Below, in pieces: positions 7,797 through 14,757 of a stretch of DNA of 15,901 nucleotides. The DNA comes from Pseudomonadota bacterium (lineage in GTDB: Bacteria; Pseudomonadota; Gammaproteobacteria; Burkholderiales; SCOH01). The notes under the pieces are model-generated. The model did no database searches. It was not told where the DNA came from and saw only the letters and a list, made by a program, of their open reading frames with translations. How positions within the stretch are numbered: position 1 is the first letter of the stretch; each line of letters begins with the position of its first letter. Made by a program: the position numbers and the translations under genes. The stretch spans positions 1 to 15,901 of the forward strand of contig JAUPTR010000382.1 in assembly GCA_030917985.1 (NCBI GenBank), given 5' to 3'.

Positions 7797-8627
7797 ATGA
7801 TGCTGAAAAAGTTGGCTGTTTCGGGCGTAATCACTACTGCATTGATGACTACTGCCTGCCAGAGTGTCAACACCACTTCCGGCGGTGCAATTGGTGTTGA
7901 TCGATCACAAAACATGGCGCCATCCTGGCTGTTGTCAGAAAAGCAGGTAGAGCTTTCCGCGGCAGAATCGTATGCAAAGGAAGTGGCAAAAGCGCGCCAG
8001 CAAAACCGGCTCAATACCGATACCCGCAATACCCAGCGCATTAACGCCATCGCCAAGCGCCTGATTCCGCACACCGCAACCTTCCGGCCGGATGCAGTGC
8101 GTTGGCAATGGGAAGTCAATCTGGAATCCCGCGATGAGCTGAATGCCTATTGCGCACCGGGCGGGAAAATCATGTTTTTCACCGGCATCATCAATCGCCT
8201 GTCGCTGACTGACGATGAAATTGCCGCCATCATGGGCCATGAAATGGCGCATGCCTTGCGTGAACACGGCCGCGAAGCCATGTCGCGGGAGATGGCCAAG
8301 CAGATGGGCATGAATGTGCTGGCCATGTCCGGCAAAGTTGGTGGCCAGACGTTGCAGTTGCTGGATCAGGGTACTGGCGTATTCATGTTGAAATACAGCC
8401 GTGAAAATGAAACAGAGGCTGATCGCATTGGCCTGGAACTGATGGCGCGGGGTGGTTATGACCCGACCGCGGCAATTTCCCTGTGGCGCAAGATGGCAGC
8501 CGCATCGGGCGGCGAACCGCCGGCATGGCTTTCGACTCACCCTTCAAATCAAGGCCGCCAGAAGGATCTGAGCGATAAAATCCCGCTGGTGATGCCTTTG
8601 TACCAGCAAGCGAAAAAGGGCCGTTAA
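7797..8627 (+). CDS. M48 family zinc metalloprotease lipoprotein
   Basis: The mature domain is a zinc peptidase of the M48 family, similar in design to E. coli LoiP and BepA. The start at ATG 7797 (or the adjacent ATG 7800) follows a clear GGAGAG ribosome site at 7784-7789. The N-terminus MMLKKLAVSGV..ALMTTAC is a lipoprotein signal with the lipid-modified Cys at residue 21 and Gln at +2, predicting the outer membrane inner leaflet. HEMAH (residues 138-142) holds the two zinc His and the catalytic Glu. ENETEAD (about 194-200) supplies the third ligand Glu. NAYCAPGGKIMFFTG and the C-terminal STHPSNQGR are family landmarks. There is no TPR tail. It likely acts in envelope quality control. It lies five bases before hemJ and is probably co-transcribed with it. 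Confidence 0.9.
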   Translation: MMLKKLAVSGVITTALMTTACQSVNTTSGGAIGVDRSQNMAPSWLLSEKQVELSAAESYAKEVAKARQQNRLNTDTRNTQRINAIAKRLIPHTATFRPDAVRWQWEVNLESRDELNAYCAPGGKIMFFTGIINRLSLTDDEIAAIMGHEMAHALREHGREAMSREMAKQMGMNVLAMSGKVGGQTLQLLDQGTGVFMLKYSRENETEADRIGLELMARGGYDPTAAISLWRKMAAASGGEPPAWLSTHPSNQGRQKDLSDKIPLVMPLYQQAKKGR

Positions 8628-8632
8628 TACTC

Positions 8633-9055
8633 ATGTCAGGCAATTATCTGTGGCTCAAGGCGCTGCACATCATTTTTGTGGTCAGCTGGTTTGCTGGCCT
8701 GTTCTATCTGCCACGCCTGTTTGTCAACCACGCAATGATTGATGATCCGGCAACACAGCAACGGCTGGCGCTGATGGAGCAGAAGTTGTATCGCTTCATG
8801 ACGCCACTGGGCATTCTGGCTGTGTTATTCGGCTTTTGGTTGTGGTTTGGCTTTGGTTTCAGTGGTGGCTGGTTACATGCCAAGCTGACGCTGGTTACTG
8901 TGCTGATTGGCTACCACCTTTATTGTGGCAAGCTGATGCGGGATTTTGCCGCTGGCAAAAATCAGCGTAGTCATGTCTGGTACCGCTTTTTTAATGAACT
9001 ACCGGTACTGGTGTTGTTTGCCGTAGTGATACTGGTGGTTGTCAAACCGTTTTGA
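8633..9055 (+). CDS. hemJ: Protoporphyrinogen IX oxidase, HemJ family
   Basis: This is a 140-residue integral membrane protein with four predicted spans at about residues 8-28, 55-75, 80-97 and 121-138. LKALHIIFVVSWFAGLFYLP carries the conserved His12, and GWLHAKLTLV carries His82 and Lys84. GYHLYCGK and the C-terminal NELPVLVLFAVVILVVVKPF are also diagnostic of HemJ (sometimes labelled CopD-like or TIGR00701). HemJ oxidises protoporphyrinogen IX to protoporphyrin IX in the penultimate step of haem synthesis and replaces HemG or HemY-type oxidases. The adjacent hemL, 27 bases downstream, reinforces the assignment. The small gap to the M48 gene upstream suggests a shared message. Confidence 0.9.
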   Translation: MSGNYLWLKALHIIFVVSWFAGLFYLPRLFVNHAMIDDPATQQRLALMEQKLYRFMTPLGILAVLFGFWLWFGFGFSGGWLHAKLTLVTVLIGYHLYCGKLMRDFAAGKNQRSHVWYRFFNELPVLVLFAVVILVVVKPF

Positions 9056-9082
9056 ACCTGAACTATCAATCTGGAATTTCTC

Positions 9083-10363
9083 ATGACTTCGCAAAATCAG
9101 ACCCTGTTTGAACGTGCCCAGCGCCATATTCCGGGTGGTGTCAATTCGCCGGTACGTGCCTTTGGCAGCGTTGGCGGTACCCCGCGCTTTTTTGTTCGTG
9201 GCAGCGGTGCCTATGTCTGGGATGCAGATAACAAGCGTTACATCGATTACGTTGGCTCCTGGGGGCCGTTGATTCTTGGGCACGCACACCCGCAAGTAAT
9301 CGATGCGGTAAAACACGCAGCTGATTTTGGTCTGAGTTTTGGTGCGCCGACAGAGCAGGAAATTGATCTGGCTGATTTGTTGTGCGAAATGTTGCCTTCA
9401 GTGGAAAAGGTACGTCTGGTCAGCTCCGGCACCGAAGCCACCATGAGCGCCATCCGTCTGGCGCGTGGTTTCACCGGCCGTGACAAGATCATCAAATTCG
9501 AAGGTTGTTATCACGGCCACGCTGATTCACTGCTGGTCAAAGCTGGTTCCGGCCTGCTGACTTTCGGCAATCCGAGCTCTGCCGGCGTGCCGGCAGCTGT
9601 GGCTGCCGATACCGTTGTTTTGCAATATAACAACCCGCAGCAGTTGGCAGAAACCTTTGTCAGTATCGGTTCGCAGATTGCCGCCATCATTGTTGAACCG
9701 GTGGCAGGCAATATGAATCTGGTCAAACCGACTGCGGAATTCCTGCAGGCCATGCGCAGCCTGTGTGATCAGCACGGTGCCTTGCTGATTTTTGATGAGG
9801 TGATGACAGGTTTCCGTGTAGGTCTGGGTTGTGCCCAAGGCTTGTTCGGTATTCGCCCGGATCTGACCACACTCGGCAAAACGGTTGGCGGAGGCATGCC
9901 ATTGGCCGCGTTTGGCGGGCGCGCCGACGTGATGGACAAAATTGCGCCACTGGGCCCTGTGTATCAGGCTGGTACCTTGTCGGGTAACCCGGTGGCGGTG
10001 GCTGCCGGCTTGGCTACGCTCAAGCTGCTGCGCCAGCCAGGCTTCTATGAAAAGCTTGCTGCCTCGACCAGCAAAATGCTTGAGGGCCTGTGCCAGGTTG
10101 CCAAAGAAACCGGCCAGACATTCAGTGCCCAATCGGTAGGTGGCATGTTCGGTGTTTATTTTGCTGCTGATTGTCCGCAGAGCTTCAGCGAGGTGATGGC
10201 TTGCGACAAGGATCGTTTCAATCGCTTCTTCCACGGCATGCTGGATCAGGGCGTATATTTGGCGCCGTCGGCTTTCGAGGCAGGTTTTGTTTCGGCTGCC
10301 CATAGCGATACCGATATCGAAGCAACAATTGCTGCAGCGCGTCATGTAATGGCATCGCTGTAA
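9083..10363 (+). CDS. hemL: Glutamate-1-semialdehyde 2,1-aminomutase
   Basis: This PLP enzyme converts glutamate-1-semialdehyde to 5-aminolevulinate, the committed tetrapyrrole precursor of the C5 pathway. The length of 426 residues matches E. coli HemL. HIPGGVNSPVRAF (15-27) is the N-terminal signature. SSGTEATMSAIRLAR (114-128) binds cofactor phosphate, GCYHGHAD (141-148) packs on the PLP ring, DEV (238-240) contacts the pyridine nitrogen, and Lys266 in TTLGKTVGGGMP forms the Schiff base. GTLSGNP follows as expected. GGAA at 9073-9076 serves ATG 9083. It is the last gene of the rubredoxin-M48-hemJ-hemL unit; a strong terminator follows within 30 bases. Confidence 0.97.
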   Translation: MTSQNQTLFERAQRHIPGGVNSPVRAFGSVGGTPRFFVRGSGAYVWDADNKRYIDYVGSWGPLILGHAHPQVIDAVKHAADFGLSFGAPTEQEIDLADLLCEMLPSVEKVRLVSSGTEATMSAIRLARGFTGRDKIIKFEGCYHGHADSLLVKAGSGLLTFGNPSSAGVPAAVAADTVVLQYNNPQQLAETFVSIGSQIAAIIVEPVAGNMNLVKPTAEFLQAMRSLCDQHGALLIFDEVMTGFRVGLGCAQGLFGIRPDLTTLGKTVGGGMPLAAFGGRADVMDKIAPLGPVYQAGTLSGNPVAVAAGLATLKLLRQPGFYEKLAASTSKMLEGLCQVAKETGQTFSAQSVGGMFGVYFAADCPQSFSEVMACDKDRFNRFFHGMLDQGVYLAPSAFEAGFVSAAHSDTDIEATIAAARHVMASL

Positions 10364-10390
10364 CTGGCATCAAATAATATTTTATTACCC

Positions 10391-10424
10391 AATGTCCTAC
10401 TGCGCAGGCAGTGGGACATTTTTA
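10391..10424 (+). terminator. Rho-independent terminator after hemL
   Basis: TGTCCTACTGC (10393-10403) pairs with GCAGTGGGACA (10408-10418) around a four-base loop, 11 pairs with one G-T wobble, followed by TTTTT. AA before and TT after extend the stem. It sits 28 bases past the hemL stop, so it ends the rubredoxin-to-hemL message. Confidence 0.85.
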
Positions 10425-10516
10425 TAGCTGTTCATTCCGTTTGCATTTTCTTCTAAAGTTTGGGAAAAAACTGCCGATTTGTTTTGCATTGCAGCAAAAT
10501 CTGGTAAGTTTTCACC

Positions 10517-10846
10517 ATGCGTAGCACTCATTATTCCTCTGTTACCACGACTTCATCGACTTTGGCCCGTTCCAGTCGCGCCAAACCGGTTGTGTCGATG
10601 AATGATCTGACTGAACGTTCTGTGGCCGCCTTTTATGGCCAGGAACCCTCATCCATTTCGCGCCGCGTGCAGCGTCAGGACCATGACGAACTGCCCGGCG
10701 AACGTCGCAGTGGTGATGACCGCCGTTCGCAGAATCGTCGCGAAGACCGGCAAAATGTCTGGCTAGATACCCGCTCCGGCCAAGATCGCCGCCGCCAGCA
10801 TCGACGTGCCAGTGACAGTATTCACGTGGTTTCGCTGAAAATCTGA
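10517..10846 (+). CDS. Small Arg-rich protein with an internal 12-residue repeat, function unknown
   Basis: This 109-residue frame starts at ATG 10517, with GGTAAG about nine bases upstream as a possible ribosome site. I do not recognise a named family. The first 28 residues are Ser/Thr-rich and probably disordered, and residues 29-55 could form a short helix. The C-terminal half is strongly basic and contains two copies of a degenerate unit, RSGDDRRSQNRR (64-75) and RSGQDRRRQHRR (86-97), identical at nine of twelve positions. There is no signal peptide or membrane span. The Arg clusters suggest binding to nucleic acid or an acidic partner, but that is inference. It stands alone between the hemL terminator and a 161-base gap. 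Codon use looks like its neighbours and its length is substantial, so it is probably a real gene. Confidence 0.6.
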   Translation: MRSTHYSSVTTTSSTLARSSRAKPVVSMNDLTERSVAAFYGQEPSSISRRVQRQDHDELPGERRSGDDRRSQNRREDRQNVWLDTRSGQDRRRQHRRASDSIHVVSLKI

Positions 10847-10879
10847 AACATTTTCACGCTACTTCTTGGCTCTCGGGAG

Positions 10880-10916
10880 GCAATAGCGGCTGATTTAGAG
10901 TTTTCCTCGCTATTGC
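10880..10916. repeat. Inverted repeat upstream of the MshEN-like gene
   Basis: GCAATAGCG (10880-10888) and CGCTATTGC (10908-10916) are perfect nine-base inverted copies separated by 19 bases. The right arm is not followed by T residues, so a terminator is unlikely. Its position 92 bases before ATG 11008 suits an operator or an untranslated-leader hairpin. Confidence 0.45.
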
Positions 10917-11007
10917 TGAAAATACCCCGATAGAAATAATTTGCATGCACAGTAAAGGGTGATCCCCTATATTTCGTCATTATATTAACAAACGATGAAA
11001 TACTGAC

Positions 11008-11712
11008 ATGGACCGCATTCAACGTAGCCACGAACGTTCCCGCCTTGGTCGGCTGTTGCTCGAAAAAGGCATTATTTCCGAAGAACAACTCAGCAAGGCG
11101 ATAGAGCAGCAGAAAATCACCGGGCAAAAACTGGGTGAGGTTCTGACGGGCTGGAATCTGGCCACACAGCGCCAGATTAATGGTTTATTGCGGCGGCAGC
11201 GTAATCTGCGTATGGCGGCGGCGGTTGCAACGGCGTTGCTGGGGCCGCTACAGGCATTTGCCGCATCGCCTGCTCCCGTCACTCAGGTTTCATCGACCCA
11301 GTCGGCTGCCAATCAGCGAGGGGAGGGCTTGCAGGCTCTGAGCGAAGAAGAGATGGGCGATGTGTCGGCGCAGGGCAGTCTCTCGCACGACCAGTTGCTG
11401 AATCTGGCGCAGCATTCGAAAGACGGTGACGGCCTGGAAGTGATCAAGGATGTAGCCAAGCTGCTCAACCCGGTGTTGCAGATGCTGGAATCGGAAACCA
11501 GCATGAAGGATGTCGTTTACGATCCCGACAATGCGCGGGCCGTGGTCAACAAGGATGGTTCGGTCACCTTGCGCTTGCCAAGTTCGATTGGCGAGTTGAG
11601 CTTCCGGAATATCCGCGTAGCGGGTGACACCCAGGGTTACAGCCTTGGCAGCATCGTATTGCGGGGGATTGATTTGCGTGGATCGTCGGTGACAGTATTG
11701 GCAAATCGCTGA
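11008..11712 (+). CDS. Chimeric protein: MshEN-like N-terminal module, membrane/signal segment, exported tail
   Basis: The protein has 234 residues. Residues 8-63 (RLGRLLLEKGIISEEQLSKA, then QKLGEVLTGWNLATQRQIN) closely follow the pattern of the N-terminal domain of type II secretion and pilus ATPases (GspE_N/MshEN), which in some proteins binds cyclic di-GMP. No ATPase follows. Residues 61-67 are Arg-rich and lead into a hydrophobic stretch (68-86) ending in AFAAS, which reads as an internal signal peptide or anchor. The remaining tail (about 87-234) contains LQALSEEEMGDVSAQG (108-123), reminiscent of the M-x-x-V-[ST]-x-Q-x motif near the start of mature FilA/DUF6160-like exported proteins. 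Its end has a repetitive beta pattern (GSIVLRGIDLRGSSVTV). A strong terminator follows. The domain reading is by eye; the function is unknown. Confidence 0.6.
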   Translation: MDRIQRSHERSRLGRLLLEKGIISEEQLSKAIEQQKITGQKLGEVLTGWNLATQRQINGLLRRQRNLRMAAAVATALLGPLQAFAASPAPVTQVSSTQSAANQRGEGLQALSEEEMGDVSAQGSLSHDQLLNLAQHSKDGDGLEVIKDVAKLLNPVLQMLESETSMKDVVYDPDNARAVVNKDGSVTLRLPSSIGELSFRNIRVAGDTQGYSLGSIVLRGIDLRGSSVTVLANR

Positions 11713-11730
11713 ACAACATCTGTCAGAAAC

Positions 11731-11761
11731 AAAAAAGGTGAGCTCCGGGCTCACCTTTTTT
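11731..11761. terminator. Bidirectional Rho-independent terminator
   Basis: AAAAAAGGTGAGC (11731-11743) and GCTCACCTTTTTT (11749-11761) form a perfect 13-pair stem with a five-base loop. It has a T-run on the + strand and an A-run that becomes a T-run on the - strand. It lies between convergent genes ending at 11712 (+) and 11780 (-) and can stop transcription from both sides. Confidence 0.92.
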
Positions 11762-11779
11762 CTTTTTGCTGTGCAGATA

Positions 11780-12340
11780 TCAATCTGCGGCACGACGTTT
11801 GTAAACCAGCCCGGCCTCGAGCAGACATTCGTCATCGGCCAGTTGCTCGGTTGCCGGGTTGGCGCATACCCGCTCAAAATCGTAAATGAGCCCGTTACGA
11901 CGAATCCAGGCGAAAATTGGCTTGTCGAGATAGCTGCCAAGCGTTTCAACTGCAGTTGTCACCTGCTCCATTGATATGGCACTGCTTGGCGCAACTTCTG
12001 CGGTTGCCTGATGGGATGCGTTTTCAGGGGGCGGCGTTTTTTGACCAGAGCGCGAGAGCATCTGGATATACATCCGATACAGCCACAGCGGCAGCGCAAC
12101 GCGCAACACCCGTTTTTGGGCGGTGATGACACAGGTAACCGGAAAGCGAAACTGGCAATGTGGGCACTCGGCCTGTGCTGCCAGCAATACCCGTTCGTTG
12201 ATATTGGCGGCAATGCCAAACATATGTGTAGCCGACACCGTTTTATCGCAGTGCGGACATTTCTTGGCAAATTGCTGAATGCGGTCGCCGTTACGAAAAC
12301 GAATCGGCAGAAACTGGCTGATTTTGTCGAGCTTGCTCAT
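11780..12340 (-). CDS. Zinc-ribbon-like protein with two CPHC knuckles, function unknown
   Basis: From ATG 12340 the product has 186 residues; an in-frame TTG at 12355 would add five, but AGG about eight bases upstream favours the ATG. Two CPHC knuckles at residues 28-31 and 59-62, about 30 apart, form a probable four-Cys zinc ribbon. A basic-hydrophobic stretch (VLRVALPLWLYRMYIQML, about 78-95) may be an amphipathic or membrane-associated helix. A Pro/Ala/Ser-rich linker (about 101-121) precedes a C-terminal part with Cys residues at 159 and 172. I do not recognise the family. The gene is preceded by a large nested inverted repeat whose T-run ends only a few bases before the ribosome site, which suggests conditional expression. 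It lies downstream of the cupredoxin gene on the same strand. Confidence 0.65.
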   Translation of the reverse strand: MSKLDKISQFLPIRFRNGDRIQQFAKKCPHCDKTVSATHMFGIAANINERVLLAAQAECPHCQFRFPVTCVITAQKRVLRVALPLWLYRMYIQMLSRSGQKTPPPENASHQATAEVAPSSAISMEQVTTAVETLGSYLDKPIFAWIRRNGLIYDFERVCANPATEQLADDECLLEAGLVYKRRAAD

Positions 12341-12353
12341 TACTACCTGGTGC

Positions 12354-12453
12354 AAAAAAAAGCTGGCGGAGTTTAACCGAAATTGCTTTTGATGTGTCGT
12401 TATTGATTAGAAAGCAATTTTTAATTGTATCCGAGCTACGCCAGCTGCTTTTT
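12354..12453 (-). repeat. Nested inverted repeat with terminal T-run (terminator or attenuator-like leader)
   Basis: Outer arms AGCTGGCGGAG (12361-12371) and CTACGCCAGCT (12436-12446) match at 10 of 11 positions. Inside them AAATTGCTTT (12380-12389) and AAAGCAATTT (12411-12420) are perfect 10-base inverted copies around 21 bases. An eight-A run (12354-12361) reads as eight T residues on the - strand right after the outer stem, and TTTTT at 12449-12453 lies outside the other arm. On the - strand this is a long branched or bulged terminator for the cupredoxin gene, or a regulated terminator in front of the zinc-ribbon gene. The paired ends would also suit a small palindromic mobile element. Non-coding on both strands. 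Confidence 0.7.
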
Positions 12454-12460
12454 ACCGGCA

Positions 12461-12880
12461 TTAATCCACCACGATGAGCGTGCCTGTTTCACCCTGTTCA
12501 CTGTGCGGGCGCAGGAAACCTGCCTGATGATTGCAATAGAAAGTGTAGCTGCCGGTTTTGGTGGGGGTGAATGTCACCATATTGTTGCGCTGGGAAATGG
12601 CGGTGTTGATCTTCAATCCCGCTTCCGGCGCAAACAGCACAAAAGTGTGCTTGTTGACACCATCCGGAATATTGAACATCAGTTCAACCGGCTGGCCGAC
12701 CTTGACCGTAATCTGATCCGGACGATAGTAATAATTGCCGACGTAGACCTGTTGGCGTTGCACTTTGTCGGTCCCCATCACCGCCGTGCGTTCGCGGGGC
12801 AGGTCATCCTTGGGGCTGGCCATTGCGGGCAGGGCGGTGCCGGCAACAACCAGGCTGGCAGCGACGAGCAATACTTTCAT
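12461..12880 (-). CDS. Exported cupredoxin-domain protein
   Basis: The protein has 139 residues from ATG 12880, chosen because GAGGAG lies at ideal spacing before it; an upstream in-frame ATG at 12895 overlaps that ribosome site. Residues 1-21 are a Sec signal peptide with a predicted cut after AMA, so the mature protein is periplasmic. The mature part has the cupredoxin pattern: YYYRPDQITVKVGQPVELMF, then His78 in NKHTFVLF, then TGSYTFYCNHQAGF with Cys115 and His117, and a closing beta strand GETGTLIVVD. The expected copper ligands His, Cys and His are present, with His126 as another candidate. The usual Cys-x(2-4)-His-x(2-4)-Met loop is altered and I see no axial Met. It may carry electrons or bind copper. 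It is divergent from hemC and is followed on its own strand by the nested inverted repeat. Confidence 0.82.
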   Translation of the reverse strand: MKVLLVAASLVVAGTALPAMASPKDDLPRERTAVMGTDKVQRQQVYVGNYYYRPDQITVKVGQPVELMFNIPDGVNKHTFVLFAPEAGLKINTAISQRNNMVTFTPTKTGSYTFYCNHQAGFLRPHSEQGETGTLIVVD

Positions 12881-13005
12881 TGGTTTTCTCCTCATTGTTT
12901 TTTGTTGTGGCAGAAGGGGTTTTCGGCATTTTTACACGCTGACTATAGCAGGCTTGATGACATCCGGGTATCTGATGCTGGTCAAAGTGTTGGCCGGATA
13001 TCGCG

Positions 13006-13014
13006 TGCTAGAAT
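13006..13014 (+). promoter_or_regulatory. hemC: Possible extended -10 promoter for the hemC operon
   Basis: TGCTAGAAT fits an extended -10 element (TGnTATAAT-like, five of six in the hexamer) and lies about 35 bases before the hemC GTG. TTGGCC at 12990-12995 is too close to serve as a -35. Transcription would start near 13021. The call rests on motif and position only. Confidence 0.4.
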
Positions 13015-13048
13015 CTGCAGCCTGATTAATGATATTCGGTACGCCGCC

Positions 13049-13990
13049 GTGAGCCAGCCCACTGTTCCTCCAAAAAAGATTGTCATTGCTTCACGTGAGA
13101 GCCTGCTGGCCATGTGGCAGGCCAAATACATCCAGGCACGCCTGCGCGAACTCTATCCGCAGACCGAAGTCGAGATTCTTGGCATGACCACTCAGGGGGA
13201 CCGCATTCTCGACGTCACGCTCAACAAGATCGGTGGCAAGGGCTTGTTTGTCAAAGAGCTGGAAGCCGCGCTGGAAGAAGGCCGTGCCGATATCGCCGTG
13301 CATTCGATGAAAGACGTGCCGATGGTGTTGCCGGAAGGTTTTGCGCTGGCAGCGATTGGCCAGCGTGAAGATCCGCGCGATGCCTTTGTATCCAACAATT
13401 TCGCATCGTTGGCCGATTTGCCGGCTGGCGCCGTGGTTGGCACCTCCAGCCTGCGTCGCGAATGCCAGATCCGAGCCCGTTTCCCGCACCTGAAAGTTGA
13501 GCCGCTGCGCGGCAATGTGCAAACCCGCTTGCGCAAACTGGACGAAGGCCAATACGCCGCCATCATTCTGGCTGCCGCTGGCCTGCGCCGACTGGAACTG
13601 ACCGACCGTATCCGCTCCTTGCTGAGTGCCGAAGACAGCCTGCCAGCCGTGGGCCAGGGCGCGCTGGGGATTGAAATCCGCGCTGACCGCGCCGATCTGT
13701 TTGCCTGCCTTGCGCCGCTGAATGATCCGGCAACCGCTGCCTGCGTGCGTGCCGAACGGGAAATGAGCCGCCGTCTCAATGGCAGCTGCCAGGTGCCGCT
13801 GGGCGGCTTTGCCGAGCTGCAGGATGGCGGCTTGCGCCTGCGCGGTTTTGTTGCCACGCCTGATGGGCAGAAGCTGATTTCCGCCGAACATCGTGGCAGC
13901 ACCGACACGCCGGAAGCGCTTGGTGCGCAAGTGGCGCAGGATCTGCTGGCACAAGGCGCCAGCGCCATTATCAGCGCGCTCGATCACTGA
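13049..13990 (+). CDS. hemC: Porphobilinogen deaminase (hydroxymethylbilane synthase)
   Basis: HemC condenses four porphobilinogen molecules into hydroxymethylbilane using a covalently bound dipyrromethane cofactor. From GTG 13049 the product is 313 residues, the typical length. The frame is open upstream to 12425, but that part is antisense to the cupredoxin gene and unlike any HemC N-terminus. IVIASRESLLAMWQA (11-25) opens domain 1, GGKGLFVKELE (62-72) and HSMKDVP (85-91) follow, and Asp89 is the catalytic Asp. GTSSLRRECQ (131-140), PLRGNVQTRL (152-161) and the cofactor Cys247 in NGSCQVPLGG complete the signature set. The hemD ATG overlaps the stop codon by one base (TGATG). It is the first gene of hemC-hemD-hemX-hemY. 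Confidence 0.97.
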   Translation: MSQPTVPPKKIVIASRESLLAMWQAKYIQARLRELYPQTEVEILGMTTQGDRILDVTLNKIGGKGLFVKELEAALEEGRADIAVHSMKDVPMVLPEGFALAAIGQREDPRDAFVSNNFASLADLPAGAVVGTSSLRRECQIRARFPHLKVEPLRGNVQTRLRKLDEGQYAAIILAAAGLRRLELTDRIRSLLSAEDSLPAVGQGALGIEIRADRADLFACLAPLNDPATAACVRAEREMSRRLNGSCQVPLGGFAELQDGGLRLRGFVATPDGQKLISAEHRGSTDTPEALGAQVAQDLLAQGASAIISALDH

Positions 13991-14757
13991 TGACCACACC
14001 ACTGGCGGGCCTGCGGGTGGTGATTGGCCGCCCGCGCGAGCAGGCCGCCAGACAGCTGCAATTGTTTGCCGAGGCAGGCGCCGAAGTATTGGCACTACCG
14101 CTGATCGACATCCAGCCCCCGCTCGACCCGCTTCCCTTGCAGCACGCCGCAGCACAACTTGCCACTTATGACCTGCTGATTCTGGTGAGCCCCAGCGCAG
14201 TTGATATGGCCATGCCGCGCCTGCTGCAGGGCCGGGATTGGCCAGCCACGCTGCAAGTAGCGCTGGTTGGGCGCGGCAGTGCTGCGGCCTTGCGCCGCTG
14301 GCTGGCAGTAGAACCCTTGTTGCCGCAAAGCGGTGCCGACAGTGAAGCCCTGCTGCAACTGCCCGAGCTGCAATCGTTGCCGGGCAAGCGGGTGCTCCTG
14401 TTGCGTGGCAACGGTGGGCGCGATTTGCTGGCCGACGCCCTGCGCCAGCGCGGCGCGCAGGTGGAGATTGTTGAAGCCTATCGCCGCGCCCTGCCCTGCG
14501 TCGATTTATCTCCGCTGTATCGACAAGGTCTGACAGCCTTGCTGCTGACCAGCTCCGAAGCCTTGACCAACCTGCTGCAGATGGCTGGAGAAAGCCGCCG
14601 CCAGTCGCTACAATCGCTAGTGATATTTGCCATTCACCCGCGCATTGCCGACTATGCCCGCAACAGCGGCTTTGGCTCGGTGATGCTTGCCGAGGGTGGT
14701 GATGCCGCATTGCTGACAGCCGTGTGCGACTGGTTTGCCGCGAGAAAGAAAGCCTGA
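13990..14757 (+). CDS. hemD: Uroporphyrinogen-III synthase
   Basis: HemD cyclises hydroxymethylbilane while inverting ring D to form uroporphyrinogen III. Sequence conservation in this family is low, so the call rests on several weaker signs together. The length of 255 residues is normal. The opening LAGLRVVIGRPREQAARQLQ is the typical first strand and helix with a conserved Arg. LILVSPSAVDMAM resembles the family LIFTSxxAV stretch, VLLLRGNGGRDLLADALRQRGAQVEIVEAYRR (about 136-167) is the second-domain signature, and LLLTSSEALTNLL follows. It begins inside the hemC stop codon and ends sharing one base with the hemX start, as in the standard proteobacterial operon. Confidence 0.94.
   Translation: MTTPLAGLRVVIGRPREQAARQLQLFAEAGAEVLALPLIDIQPPLDPLPLQHAAAQLATYDLLILVSPSAVDMAMPRLLQGRDWPATLQVALVGRGSAAALRRWLAVEPLLPQSGADSEALLQLPELQSLPGKRVLLLRGNGGRDLLADALRQRGAQVEIVEAYRRALPCVDLSPLYRQGLTALLLTSSEALTNLLQMAGESRRQSLQSLVIFAIHPRIADYARNSGFGSVMLAEGGDAALLTAVCDWFAARKKA

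Noticed and set aside
12425..13048. N-terminal extension of hemC by about 208 codons
   Set aside because: The frame is open but antisense to the cupredoxin gene and the nested repeat, has no HemC-like content, and the GTG at 13049 gives a normal-length HemC.
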